Source of the DNA: Gammaproteobacteria bacterium
Lineage (GTDB): Bacteria > Pseudomonadota > Gammaproteobacteria > Thiohalobacterales > Thiohalobacteraceae
DNA length: 64,000 bases
Reading direction: 5' to 3'
NCBI GenBank assembly: GCA_018819175.1
Contig: JAHJQQ010000026.1
Span: 7,268-71,267, forward strand
Position 1 is the stretch's first letter, and each line of letters starts with the position of its first letter. The notes under the pieces are model-generated. The model was not told the DNA's origin. It did no database searches and worked only from the letters and a program-made list of their open reading frames with translations. Below are positions 1 to 9,054 of the stretch, piece after piece. Both the position numbers and the translations under genes were made by a program.

Positions 1-1024
1 TCTTACTGTCCGCGGCTAGATCAGCCTGGATGATCAAATGCTCCGGTTCCTCGTGCAGTACCTGCACCTCGACCGGTAGGAAACCCTCTGGCTGTTCGAT
101 AAAAATATAGCTCCTGGCTTCGGAGCGAAGCACCGCACTCCGGGGCACGCGCAGGCTGCCGCCGGTTCCCATTTCCAGTTGCACCTGCACGAACTGTCCC
201 GGACGCAAACGTTCCGCGCCCGCATTGATTTCCGCGCGGATCAGCACGCCCTGATCGACGCCATGCACCTGCTGGCCGATGGCGACGATACGCCCCGCCA
301 TGCCGAAATCCGGTACTTGCACCGTTTGCCCGGTCTGCAGCAAGACGGCCTGAGCGAGCGGCACATGGATTTCCAGCCAGAGTGGTTTGAGGCTACCTAA
401 CTTATAGAGTGGATCGGAAGCCACAACCCGTTCGCCGACGTTGACCATTTGCTTCAGCAGTACGCTGTCAAAGGGTGCCCGGATGATCAGGCTACTGCTG
501 AGTTTCCGGTCGGTACGTAGGTTTGCCAGTGCAGCCTTGTCCATGCCGGCAAGTTCAAGCAAGTGACGCACGCGCGCCAGCGAAGCGTCGAGTTCCTGGT
601 AATCGGCTTTAGTCTCAAGCATCCGCCGCTCGGCGATGATGCCTTCCTTATACAGCTGCTGGTCACGCGAATAAGCGGACCGTGCAAGATCGTAGCGTGT
701 ATAGGCCTCCAGATATTCGCCCTGCAAATCCAGCAAACGCGGACTCTGCAGACTCGCCAGCGGCTGGCCGGCGGTCAGCTGTTCGCCTTCACCGACCAGC
801 AGGGTTTCGATCAGGCCATCCAGCGGGGCTGCTATAACCTGTAATTGAGCGTTCGGCACAGTCACCTGGGCCGGCAGCCGGGCACTCATACCTGCGTCGA
901 TCACTGTCACGGGTTCAACTTCAATACCCAACGCTACGCGCTGCGCGGCATTGAACGGAACGACTTCTGCAGCAGCCAGATTCATACTTATCACCAGCGT
1001 TGCGGCTACAACTAGGCTCTTCAT
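1..1024 (-). CDS. RND efflux periplasmic adaptor (CusB/HlyD family), 3' end outside window
   Basis: The frame is open from the ATG at 1024 to the window edge (341 codons); the C-terminus is missing. The N-terminus is a signal peptide ending about residue 20 (cleavage after NLAAA). A barrel-sandwich/lipoyl segment follows (QVIAAPLDGLIETLLVGEGE), then a helical hairpin (LLDLQGEYLEAYTRYDLA...) and the second half of the lipoyl and beta-barrel domains (LIIRAPFDSVLLKQMVNVGE). This order is typical of membrane fusion proteins that link an inner-membrane RND pump to a TolC-type channel across the periplasm. The ATG overlaps the stop of the upstream TolC-like gene by four bases, so the two are translationally coupled. 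The pump gene is expected just beyond the left edge. A heavy-metal (CusB/CzcB) role is a family-level inference; no metal-binding motif is decisive here. Confidence 0.9.
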   Translation of the reverse strand, partial: MKSLVVAATLVISMNLAAAEVVPFNAAQRVALGIEVEPVTVIDAGMSARLPAQVTVPNAQLQVIAAPLDGLIETLLVGEGEQLTAGQPLASLQSPRLLDLQGEYLEAYTRYDLARSAYSRDQQLYKEGIIAERRMLETKADYQELDASLARVRHLLELAGMDKAALANLRTDRKLSSSLIIRAPFDSVLLKQMVNVGERVVASDPLYKLGSLKPLWLEIHVPLAQAVLLQTGQTVQVPDFGMAGRIVAIGQQVHGVDQGVLIRAEINAGAERLRPGQFVQVQLEMGTGGSLRVPRSAVLRSEARSYIFIEQPEGFLPVEVQVLHEEPEHLIIQADLAADSK

Positions 1025-2256
1025 TCCGGTATTACTCCCAGGGCTTGATTCACTCGGGCAACCGCACGACCTTGCTCAAGGCGGCGCAAATTGAGATCAC
1101 GTTCAGCAGTCAGCGCCTGTGCGCGTGTCTGCAACAATGTAAACAGATCAGATTCACCCAGCTCAAAGGCGCGCTGCATCAGCTGCAGACTCTCTGTCGC
1201 CAGCAGGTTCTGCTGCTCGGCCAGTTGCAACGAGTGCGCGGCAAGTTGCTGCTCGGCAATGGCCGCATGCAGGTCATGCTCGAGTTCCATCTGAGTTCGG
1301 TTATACGCCGTCATTGCCTCGGCGTAGCTGCGCTCGGCGGCAGCGTTTCTCACCGTAGCCTGACCCTTGGTACCCAGTGGCAGACTGATCTCGACGAACA
1401 CCGAGGAGTCATAGCTCAGACCAGAGCCGGGGCGATCAGCCTTACCGCCGACCATGAGCACCGGATTTGCACGGCGTTCACCACGGATCTGCGCACGATC
1501 TGCGTCGGCACGCGCCAAGGTCACCTGCACTGCGCTCAACGCAGGATGGTTTTCGGGCGTCTCCATCCCTTCTGCCGCGGCTTCCCGGATATCCAGGGGC
1601 AAAACATCCAGTCCAGTTAGATGCTGGTAATGCATCAGCTTGGCATCGCGTGCCGAAACGGCGGTAGCCAATTCGATTTCGCGCGCCAGCGTCTCTTTCC
1701 GGGCCAGGATGAGATCAGTGCGCGCCAGCTCACCGGCGCGCACCCGACGTGCAACGTTCGCTTCCAGGGCCTGCGCACTTTGAAGAGCGTGCCGTGCAAG
1801 GGTCAACTCAGTTTCAGCCAGCTGGGTTGCCCAAAGCAGTTCCCTGAGCTGGCCGGCAACCTGCCAGATATACAACTGCTGGAATGCATCCGCTTCACGA
1901 TCTGTCGCATCGGCTAACTTGACGCGCCGATCACGCTGACCCGGTAACCACAACGGCATCGCCAATCCGCTTTCCCATTGCCGATAGCCGACATCATTGT
2001 TCATAGCATCGGTTTCATGACGCAATATGAGCGCGGGATCATCGGCGAACAGCGCCGACGCCTGGGTGCGAATAGCCTGGCCTTGACCGCGAATTGCCTC
2101 AGTCAGAGGCATATCCGGATTGCGGGATACGCCTGCCTGAATGACTGCAGGCAACGTCGGCGCTGACGGCTCGGCGTGCAGTGTCGGGTAAGCTACCGAC
2201 AGCGTTAATATGAATAACCCGGGCATTAAATGTGACGAATTCATTACAGTTGCCAT
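1021..2256 (-). CDS. TolC family outer-membrane efflux protein (CusC/CzcC-like)
   Basis: The 411-aa protein has an N-terminal signal peptide (hydrophobic LFILTLSVAYPTL then HAEPS) and two OEP repeats rich in long Ala/Leu/Glu/Arg helices, at about residues 60-220 and 240-405. This is the usual size and architecture of CzcC/CusC-type trimeric outer-membrane channels. It is the first gene of a minus-strand pair and its TGA overlaps the ATG of the adaptor gene. Two in-frame ATGs (2256 and 2244) are possible; neither has a clear Shine-Dalgarno. It would export the substrate of the RND pump past the outer membrane. The substrate class (metal or organic) cannot be told from this subunit. Confidence 0.88.
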   Translation of the reverse strand: MATVMNSSHLMPGLFILTLSVAYPTLHAEPSAPTLPAVIQAGVSRNPDMPLTEAIRGQGQAIRTQASALFADDPALILRHETDAMNNDVGYRQWESGLAMPLWLPGQRDRRVKLADATDREADAFQQLYIWQVAGQLRELLWATQLAETELTLARHALQSAQALEANVARRVRAGELARTDLILARKETLAREIELATAVSARDAKLMHYQHLTGLDVLPLDIREAAAEGMETPENHPALSAVQVTLARADADRAQIRGERRANPVLMVGGKADRPGSGLSYDSSVFVEISLPLGTKGQATVRNAAAERSYAEAMTAYNRTQMELEHDLHAAIAEQQLAAHSLQLAEQQNLLATESLQLMQRAFELGESDLFTLLQTRAQALTAERDLNLRRLEQGRAVARVNQALGVIPE

Positions 2257-2377
2257 ACGATCGTAGACCTGGTTTCAAGTTTGAACTGATTCTAATGCGC
2301 CAACCTGAAACGAATCTGAATTCAATTCAAATCCACGCGAGATTGAAACTGCCAATGGACTTAGGACGACTGAATGC

Positions 2378-2723
2378 GTGAATCGCGCTCTACTCAGTAT
2401 TTTGGAGGGTGGCGATATTGCGGCATGGCCATTTGAGAAAAATACTCATTTAACCTATGTATACCAGCGGCGCCGACACCGCTTTTATCAAGGCCACGAC
2501 CAAAATCAATAAGACGGCGCTGTATGCACTCTACAACTACACATGGCAGGATGACCCGCTGTATAACTATGACGCTCAGGAACTGAACATCGTCGTCAAA
2601 CAGCCCTTAATGGAAGATCTTTCCATTGCCCTTAAAGTCGGGATTGGGACACGTGATGCCAATAATGGCGGGGACGATACCACGGCCACGGACGCACGCC
2701 TGTTCCTGACCTACGTGTTCTGA
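2378..2723 (+). pseudogene. C-terminal remnant of an outer-membrane porin, with a frameshift
   Basis: The last 88 codons (from 2457) read as alternating beta-strands (TALYALYNYTW, LSIALKVGIGT, ARLFLTYVF) and end in a C-terminal Phe, the usual BAM recognition end of a beta-barrel protein. Upstream, a different frame (from about 2378) continues the same kind of sequence (GDIAAWPFEKNTHLTYVY) and meets the downstream frame near 2460, so a single-base indel is likely. No signal peptide or N-terminal barrel is present, so most of the gene is gone. The porin family is not certain; OprD or alginate-export-type barrels are possible. The region also lies in the intergenic space upstream of the divergent efflux genes. 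Confidence 0.45.
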
Positions 2724-2736
2724 TTCTGTCGCTGCC

Positions 2737-3996
2737 TCACTCGCCGGACAGCCTCTGATCTCCACGCGTCGATTCTGATTCGTCCATCGGAAAACGTAGG
2801 CGGAACAGCCCCTCCACACCACTGTCACTGGTGAAATACAGCGCACCATCAGGCCCCACAGCAACGCCGACCGGTCGCGCCCAGCGCTCACCGTCGTGCA
2901 GTTGAAATCCGGTGACCAGATCATCAACGCGTTGCGCCTCGCCATTGTGGAAACGCACCACGACGAGTTTGGGTTCCCGCCGTGTGGCCGGATCTCCGAT
3001 AAAGCCGCCGCTGGGTTGCGTGCCCCAGGACCCGCGCAAGGCCACGATGGCGTCATGCGCTAACGTTTTGTGCATGGCCCCCTCCGGCACGAAGGCAACG
3101 CCCATCGGTGCGCTGCGTGCCGGGAAGGTCGCAACCGGTGGTATCACCTCGTCGATCGGGTGTGGTGGAGGCCGCTTGATACAGTCATCCGGCTGAATAC
3201 GCTTTCCGTCATATTGAAACCAGGGCATACCATGAAATGATCCTGCCGGCACTTTACTGAAATATTCCGGCGGCAGATCGTAGCCCTGGTGGTCGGGGCC
3301 GTTGTTGCTGGCATAGAGTTCACCGGTCTGCGGATGCCAGGCGAAGCCGACCGGATTTCGTAAACCGCTGGCGAACGTCTGCCATATCGCCTGCGGGCCG
3401 GTCTCGTTCAATACCAGAATCCCGCCGCGTCGATCACTGAAGGGATAACCTTCACTCAGATATTCATCGCTGCAGTTGCCGCTGATGCCAAGACTCAGAT
3501 AGACGCGTTTATCCGGACCGATTGCGACAGTGCGACTGCTATGGCCACCGCCGCCGGGCAGTTCAGCGAGTAAACGCAGCTTGTCCGGTGCAATCCTGGC
3601 CTGGCCCAATTGATACGGTGCGTGATACAGACCGTCCTTTTGCGCGATGAGTATTTCGTTCTGACGCAGCGCCACATTGTGCGGATAACCCTTCGTGGAG
3701 ATCAGCACCTGTGGTGCGGTATAGGGCGCGGGCAAGCGATAGACGCGGCCGGATTTCGAGCCGATGAAGAGATCGCCGTTTTCCGCGAAGGTCAGCAGTC
3801 GAGGCCCTTCCAGGTTATCCGCCAATAATTCCAATTGCGAACCGGCCGGTAGCTGGATAACGACCTCACGTCCCGGTAGCTGCAGTCGCTGGTCCACATA
3901 TTTCAGTGGTAACGGCTCCGCAGCGACTGCGAGACCGAAGCTGACAGCCAGCAGCGCAGTGCCGAGTCCCAGGAGGTCAAGATGCCCTATCCGCAT
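2737..3996 (-). CDS. Periplasmic PQQ/sorbosone dehydrogenase-like beta-propeller protein
   Basis: I chose the ATG at 3996 because it is preceded by a good Shine-Dalgarno (AGAGGA, 5 nt upstream) and starts a clear signal peptide (LLGLGTALLAVSFGLAVAAEP). An in-frame ATG at 4041 would add 15 unlikely residues. The mature part shows the repeated propeller blades of the glucose/sorbosone dehydrogenase superfamily: LTFAENGDLFIGSKSGRVYR, VAIGPDKRVYLSLG, GFAWHPQTGELYASNNGPD and VAVGPDGALYFTSDSGVEGL. Such proteins oxidise sugars or act as lactonase-like periplasmic enzymes, some with PQQ. The substrate here is unknown. It is monocistronic and convergent with the porin remnant. Confidence 0.8.
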   Translation of the reverse strand: MRIGHLDLLGLGTALLAVSFGLAVAAEPLPLKYVDQRLQLPGREVVIQLPAGSQLELLADNLEGPRLLTFAENGDLFIGSKSGRVYRLPAPYTAPQVLISTKGYPHNVALRQNEILIAQKDGLYHAPYQLGQARIAPDKLRLLAELPGGGGHSSRTVAIGPDKRVYLSLGISGNCSDEYLSEGYPFSDRRGGILVLNETGPQAIWQTFASGLRNPVGFAWHPQTGELYASNNGPDHQGYDLPPEYFSKVPAGSFHGMPWFQYDGKRIQPDDCIKRPPPHPIDEVIPPVATFPARSAPMGVAFVPEGAMHKTLAHDAIVALRGSWGTQPSGGFIGDPATRREPKLVVVRFHNGEAQRVDDLVTGFQLHDGERWARPVGVAVGPDGALYFTSDSGVEGLFRLRFPMDESESTRGDQRLSGE

Positions 3997-4206
3997 TCTG
4001 TCCTCTTCTCTCCAGTGGCAACTATGCCATTGCCATGACATAGGTTATGTCCAAATCACATTGTCATGGCACTGTCTGTTGCAATCAATAGCCCAAACCG
4101 GGATGCTTTGTTCCAGTAACCAGTGTAGATGGTCACCCTGAATCGCGTCAGGCACCTTGTCAAACGCAACGGCCTCGCGCAGGGTCATCGCTAACAGGGA
4201 GTGCCC

Positions 4207-4470
4207 ATGAACAATCAAAAACACGATGCAGCGGGTTATTGGCGCGCGAATCTGCGCCTGCTGATCACCTGCCTGGTGATCTGGTTCAGCGTCTCCTACC
4301 TGTTTGGCATTCTGCTGGTCGATACGCTCAATCAAATCCAGATCGGCGGTTTCAAGCTTGGCTTCTGGTTCGCACAGCAGGGCTCGATTTATGTCTTCGT
4401 CGTGCTGATCTTTTTCTATGCCTGGCGCATGAACCGCTACGACCGTGAATTTGACGTCCACGAAGACTGA
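4207..4470 (+). CDS. DUF4212 small subunit of sodium/solute symporter
   Basis: This 87-aa membrane protein has two hydrophobic segments (LLITCLVIWFSVSYLFGILL and a second one around residues 55-72, GSIYVFVVLIFFYAWRM) separated by a loop with LGFWFAQQGS. This is the conserved pattern of the DUF4212/TIGR03647 small subunit that always precedes a VC_2705-type sodium:solute symporter. The ATG at 4207 sits six bases after GGGAG; a GTG at 4201 is the alternative start. The large subunit starts 14 bases downstream, so the two form one transcription unit. The role of the small subunit is inferred from its constant pairing; it has no enzymatic motif. Confidence 0.9.
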   Translation: MNNQKHDAAGYWRANLRLLITCLVIWFSVSYLFGILLVDTLNQIQIGGFKLGFWFAQQGSIYVFVVLIFFYAWRMNRYDREFDVHED

Positions 4471-4484
4471 TAAGAGCCGCAGCC

Positions 4485-6251
4485 ATGGATCTCAAGACCC
4501 TGACCTACCTCATCGTCGGTGCCACCTTCGTCCTCTACATCGGTATCGCTCTCTGGTCGAAGGCCCGCAGCACCGGCGAATTCTATATCGCCGGCAAAGG
4601 CATACATCCGGTCGTAAACGGCATGGCCACCGCGGCCGACTGGATGTCGGCGGCCTCGTTCATTTCCATGGCCGGTCTGATCGCCTTCCTGGGCTACGGT
4701 GGCTCGGTTTACCTGTTGGGCTGGACCGGCGGCTATGTGCTGCTGGCCATGCTGCTCGCACCCTATCTGCGTAAGTTCGGTAAATTCACCGTCCCCGAAT
4801 TCATTGGCGAACGTTATTACTCGCAGACCGCACGACTAGTGGCGGTGATCTGTCTGATCTTTATTTCCTTTACCTATGTCGCCGGTCAGATGCGTGGCGT
4901 GGGCATCGTATTCTCGCGCTTCCTGGAAGTCGACATCATCACCGGTCTGCTGGTCGGCATGGGCATCGTGTTTGTGTATGCCGTACTCGGTGGCATGAAG
5001 GGCATCACCTATACCCAGGTCGCGCAATATGTCGTACTGATTTTCGCCTATACGGTACCGGCTGTGTTCATCGCCCTGCAGGTAACCGGCAATCCGATTC
5101 CGCAACTGGCCTTTGGCAGTATGGTCCAGGGCGAAACCGTGTATCTGCTCGATAAGCTCGACGGCATCGTCACGGAACTGGGGTTTTCCGCCTACACGGC
5201 CGGTGCCAAGAGCACGATTGACGTCTTTATGATCACTCTCGCGCTGATGGTCGGCACCGCCGGCCTGCCGCATGTGATCGTGCGCTTCTTTACTGTCCCC
5301 AAGGTGCGCGACGCGCGCGCCTCGGCGGGCTGGGCGCTGCTGTTTATCGCCCTTCTCTATACCACCGCACCCGCTGTCGCGGCATTGGCACGCATGAATC
5401 TGACCGAGACCATCCAGGCCGGCCCGGTCGGTGAAGCGACCGCCAATCTGGCCTACGCGGAACGACCCAACTGGTTCAGGACCTGGGAGAAGACCGGCTT
5501 GCTGACCTTTGAGGACAAGAATGGCGATGGGCGCATACAGTATTACAACGATACGAACGCCGAATTCTCCGCCACTGCGGAAGCCAACTATGGCTGGAAG
5601 GGGAATGAACTCAAGGTCGATCGCGACATCATGGTGCTGGCCAATCCGGAAATTGCCGGTCTACCCAATTGGGTGATTGCCCTGGTTGCGGCCGGCGGTA
5701 TCGCCGCAGCGCTATCCACGGCGGCCGGTCTGCTGCTGGTGATTTCGGCATCGATTTCGCACGATCTGGTCAAAGGCATGCTGGCGCGTGATATCAGCGA
5801 ACGTCATGAATTGATGGTCGGGCGTATCGCGGCGGCGGCGGCCATCCTGGTCGCGGGCTATCTCGGTTACAACCCTCCCGGTTTCGTCGCCCAGGTGGTG
5901 GCGTTCGCCTTCGGTCTGGCGGCGGCGTCACTGTTCCCGGTAATCCTCATGGGCATTTTCAGCAAAACCATGAACCGCGAAGGCGCGATCGCCGGCATGC
6001 TGGTGGGCCTGGTGTTCACCATGAGCTACATCATTTATTTCAAGGGCGTCTTCATCGAGCCGCTGGCGGAAAACCTGCCCGAAAACTGGCTGTTCGGCAT
6101 TTCACCCGAGGGTATTGGTTCTATCGGCATGGTACTGAACTTTATCGTCGCCTGGATCGTGTCACGCATGACCACGCCACCCCCTGAACATATCCAGCAT
6201 CTGGTGGAAGACATTCGCATACCCAAAGGGGCAAGCGGTGCGACGCACTAA
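4485..6251 (+). CDS. Sodium/solute symporter large subunit (ActP-like, acetate-type)
   Basis: The 588-aa integral membrane protein has about 13 hydrophobic helices and solute:sodium symporter (SSS/PutP fold) signatures such as GKGIHPVVNGMATAADWMSA near residue 35, RKFGKFTVPEFIGERYYS, and the IAAALSTAAGLLLVISASIS helix. The acidic soluble loop (KNGDGRIQYYNDTNAEF, about residues 345-365) is typical of the VC_2705 subfamily (TIGR03648) rather than of E. coli ActP. It sits between the DUF4212 small subunit and a cNMP-CBS-DUF294 protein. That neighbourhood is conserved for acetate and other short monocarboxylate transporters. Acetate as substrate is inferred from the family. Confidence 0.9.
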   Translation: MDLKTLTYLIVGATFVLYIGIALWSKARSTGEFYIAGKGIHPVVNGMATAADWMSAASFISMAGLIAFLGYGGSVYLLGWTGGYVLLAMLLAPYLRKFGKFTVPEFIGERYYSQTARLVAVICLIFISFTYVAGQMRGVGIVFSRFLEVDIITGLLVGMGIVFVYAVLGGMKGITYTQVAQYVVLIFAYTVPAVFIALQVTGNPIPQLAFGSMVQGETVYLLDKLDGIVTELGFSAYTAGAKSTIDVFMITLALMVGTAGLPHVIVRFFTVPKVRDARASAGWALLFIALLYTTAPAVAALARMNLTETIQAGPVGEATANLAYAERPNWFRTWEKTGLLTFEDKNGDGRIQYYNDTNAEFSATAEANYGWKGNELKVDRDIMVLANPEIAGLPNWVIALVAAGGIAAALSTAAGLLLVISASISHDLVKGMLARDISERHELMVGRIAAAAAILVAGYLGYNPPGFVAQVVAFAFGLAAASLFPVILMGIFSKTMNREGAIAGMLVGLVFTMSYIIYFKGVFIEPLAENLPENWLFGISPEGIGSIGMVLNFIVAWIVSRMTTPPPEHIQHLVEDIRIPKGASGATH

Positions 6252-6408
6252 TAGTATCGACTATCCGTTCCGCTGCGAGTCAGCGCAGCGATTGTCACTC
6301 ACCGGGGTTGCTCAGGCAGGTACGTCTGACATCGTTAGGGAAACTCTAAATAATCCGTCATTCCTTAGTTCATCCGCTGTGCAGGCAATCTCCTCTTGAG
6401 CGCCTACT
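6252..6408. other. Short intergenic spacer with a degenerate repeat end
   Basis: The 157-bp gap between the symporter and the DUF294 gene contains TTAGGGAAACTCTAAATAAT (from about 6335). This resembles the left end of the CTCTGATTAAT repeat family found at several other places in the window. No promoter or terminator can be assigned with confidence. Confidence 0.3.
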
Positions 6409-8277
6409 ATGGATGCTGAACACAGCGAGATCTGCGACTTTGTTTTCGCCCACCATCCCTTCGATCGGTTACCGAAAGAAAAATGGGCGGAAGTCGTCAA
6501 GAGCCTGAGCCTCGAATATCAACGCCGGGGGAGCACGGTGCTCGAACCAGGCGCATCCAATACGGCATTGCATGTGATCCGCAGCGGCGCGGTGGAGATA
6601 CGCGACGCGCAAGGCGCTGTGCTCGCGCAACTCGGTGAAGGTGATGTGTTCGGCGCACGTTCCTTGCTGCGCGGCGGCAAGGTCAAGCACAGCGTTACCA
6701 TGTTGGAAGACACGCTTCTTTATCAATTACCCGGAGAGGTCTTCAGTTCGCTGTGTCAGCGTTATCCGCAGTTCGCTTACTATTTTCAGGCCGAGGGCGG
6801 TCAGCGTCTGCGCGATGCGCTAAACGGAAACTTCGGACCCGGCGAGGCCAACGCGGAACTCGCCACCATCCCCATCACGAAAATGCTGCAGCGTGCCGCT
6901 GTCATGCTGCCCAGCAGCGCCAGCATCGCCAACGCGGCCCAGGCCATGACGGCGCAACGCGTCTCCTGCATCCTCGTCGTGGATAATGGACAATTGATCG
7001 GCATCCTGACTGATCGCGACATCCGCAGTCGCGGTGTCGCAGTGGGCGTATCCGTCGACCAGCCCATTACCAGCATCATGACCCCCACACCGCACAGTAT
7101 CGCGTCGAATGTTTATGCCTTCGATGCCATGCTGGCGATGGTGCGGCACAATGTTCATCATCTGCCGGTGCTCGATCACGGTCGTCCTGTCGGTGTCATC
7201 AGCGCGACGGATCTGATGCGCCAGCGCACCGCATCACCGGTCTTCCTGGTCAGTGATATCGACAAGCAGACCGACGTGGAAGGCCTGGCCCGAGTGAGCG
7301 CCCAGCTGCCGAAAATCCTGGTCAGCATGGTCGATGCCGACGCCACCGCGCACAGCACCGCAAAAATCATATCCGCCATTGGCGAGGCACTCACCTGCCG
7401 GCTGCTGGATCTGGCGCAGGAAAAGCTCGGCCCGCCGCCCGTGCCGTTCGTCTGGCTCACGGCCGGCTCGCTGGCACGCTATGAGCAGACTGCGCACAGC
7501 GATCAGGACAATGCGCTTCTGTTGGATGATGCCTTCGATCCGGATCTGCACGGCGCCTATTTTGAACAGCTGAGCCGACTTGTGTGCGATGGCCTGAATG
7601 CCTGCGGCTATGTCTACTGCCCGGGTAATGTCATGGCCTCCAATACCCAATGGCGGCAACCTCTGCGGGTGTGGAAACGTTATTTCAACGAATGGATCGG
7701 CAGCCCCGAGCCCAAGGCGCTGATGCATGTCAGCATCTTTTTCGATCTGCGCTGCCTGTATGGCGCCGAGCCGCTGTATCAGCAGCTACAGCTGCATGTG
7801 ACCCACAAAACCGCGAGCAACCATATCTTTCTGGCCTACATGGCGGCCAACGCCCTGCACTACCACCCACCGCTGGGTTTTTTCCGTAATCTGGTCCTGG
7901 TACGTGGCGGCGAACATGACCAGACACTGGATCTGAAACACCGAGGCGTCATTCCTATCGTCGATCTGGCGCGGGTGTATGCCTTGTCCAGCGGCAGCGC
8001 GGACATCACAACCCAGGATCGGCTGGCTGCCGTCGCCGGCAAAGGCGAACTCAGCGCCCAGGGCGCGGAGGATCTGCGCGATGCCTTCGAGTTCATCAGC
8101 GTCACCCGACTTCGGCATCAGGCGCGCCGCATTAAAAGCGGTCAGATTGCAGACAATTTCATGGCACCAAGCGAATTATCCAACTTCGAGCGCGAACACC
8201 TCAAAGATGCCTTCCGCGTTGTGCTGACCTTGCAAGCCGCCCTGGAACAGCGCTATCAATCGGGGCGCTTTCAGTGA
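6409..8277 (+). CDS. cNMP-binding / CBS / DUF294 nucleotidyltransferase-like signalling protein
   Basis: The 622-aa soluble protein has four parts. An N-terminal cyclic-nucleotide-binding-like beta-roll covers about residues 25-125 (VLEPGASNTALHVIRSGAVE). A pair of CBS domains covers about 155-275 (SCILVVDNGQLIGILTDRDI and HHLPVLDHGRPVGVISATDL). A DUF294 putative nucleotidyltransferase domain follows with a GSLARYEQTAHSDQDNALL motif near residue 352. The DUF294 C-terminal helical domain completes it. Such proteins are encoded beside SSS acetate symporters and are thought to sense the adenylate or c-nucleotide state and to modify a target covalently, by analogy with GlnD/GlnE-type transferases. 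The ATG has no strong Shine-Dalgarno. The actual target is unknown. Confidence 0.88.
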   Translation: MDAEHSEICDFVFAHHPFDRLPKEKWAEVVKSLSLEYQRRGSTVLEPGASNTALHVIRSGAVEIRDAQGAVLAQLGEGDVFGARSLLRGGKVKHSVTMLEDTLLYQLPGEVFSSLCQRYPQFAYYFQAEGGQRLRDALNGNFGPGEANAELATIPITKMLQRAAVMLPSSASIANAAQAMTAQRVSCILVVDNGQLIGILTDRDIRSRGVAVGVSVDQPITSIMTPTPHSIASNVYAFDAMLAMVRHNVHHLPVLDHGRPVGVISATDLMRQRTASPVFLVSDIDKQTDVEGLARVSAQLPKILVSMVDADATAHSTAKIISAIGEALTCRLLDLAQEKLGPPPVPFVWLTAGSLARYEQTAHSDQDNALLLDDAFDPDLHGAYFEQLSRLVCDGLNACGYVYCPGNVMASNTQWRQPLRVWKRYFNEWIGSPEPKALMHVSIFFDLRCLYGAEPLYQQLQLHVTHKTASNHIFLAYMAANALHYHPPLGFFRNLVLVRGGEHDQTLDLKHRGVIPIVDLARVYALSSGSADITTQDRLAAVAGKGELSAQGAEDLRDAFEFISVTRLRHQARRIKSGQIADNFMAPSELSNFEREHLKDAFRVVLTLQAALEQRYQSGRFQ

Positions 8278-8343
8278 GCCGGGGCCTCCGCACGCAACAG
8301 ATTCAGCACATCACCGCAATGCTGATTCGGAGTATTCACAAGC

Positions 8344-9030
8344 GTGTTTAAATGGCTGCCAGGTCTGGAGCGTCGTCGCCGTCGGCTGCTGCGCAATGCC
8401 CCGCCTGGCCCGCTCGCTGACTACCTTCGCACCCCCTTCCCCTCCAGAAAGTCCCCCGTTAATGAGGTCGAGTTTCTGGCCGTGGATCTGGAAACGACCG
8501 GTCTTGATCCCAAACAGGATGAAATACTGAGTATCGGCTGCGTACCGATACGGCATCTACGCATCACACTCGGGGGCAGTTCCAGCATGCTGCTCAAACC
8601 TGAGGGTGCCATCCCGGCATCCAGCGCCGTTGTGCATCGCATCTTCGACGACCAGGCCGCGCAGGGCATGCCACTCACTCAGGCCATTCCACTGTTGCTG
8701 CGACAACTCAGCGGTAAGGTTCTGGTTGCACATCACGCGCCCATCGAAACGGAATTTCTGCGCCAGGCCTGCCGTCGACTGTATGCCTGCGATGTGGTAT
8801 TCCCCACCGTGGATACCCTGGTTTTGGAACGCCGCTGGATTGATCGTCGCCAGGTGACACTGGCGTCGGGTGGCCTGCGCCTGGCCGCCATCAGGGATCG
8901 CTACGGATTACCACGCTATCCCGTTCACAATGCACTCAGCGATGCGCTCGCGACGGCGGAACTGCTGCTGGCGCAGATTGCTTACCGCGGTGGCGCTCGG
9001 CAGGTTCGCCTGAAACATCTCCTGATATGA
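8344..9030 (+). CDS. DnaQ-like 3'-5' exonuclease (DEDD family)
   Basis: The 228-aa protein starts at a GTG and contains the three exonuclease motifs of the DEDD superfamily. Exo I is AVDLETTGLDPKQDEIL (D48, E50). Exo II includes VAHHAPIETEFL. Exo III is HNALSDALATAELLLA, with the His-x4-Asp signature of the DEDDh subgroup. It resembles the exonuclease that regularly follows DUF294/symporter operons. It could trim DNA or RNA 3' ends; there is no polymerase partner nearby. The N-terminal 40 residues are Arg-rich (ERRRRRLLRNAPPG) with no recognisable fold. It lies 66 bp after the DUF294 gene and is probably co-transcribed. Confidence 0.88.
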   Translation: MFKWLPGLERRRRRLLRNAPPGPLADYLRTPFPSRKSPVNEVEFLAVDLETTGLDPKQDEILSIGCVPIRHLRITLGGSSSMLLKPEGAIPASSAVVHRIFDDQAAQGMPLTQAIPLLLRQLSGKVLVAHHAPIETEFLRQACRRLYACDVVFPTVDTLVLERRWIDRRQVTLASGGLRLAAIRDRYGLPRYPVHNALSDALATAELLLAQIAYRGGARQVRLKHLLI

Positions 9031-9054
9031 CAACATTCATATGACAGAGGTAAA

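Noticed and set aside
1000..1620. 206-aa plus-strand ORF opposite the TolC-like gene
   Set aside because: It is antisense to a well-supported outer-membrane factor gene with overlapping coding partner; the plus-strand product has no recognisable pattern.
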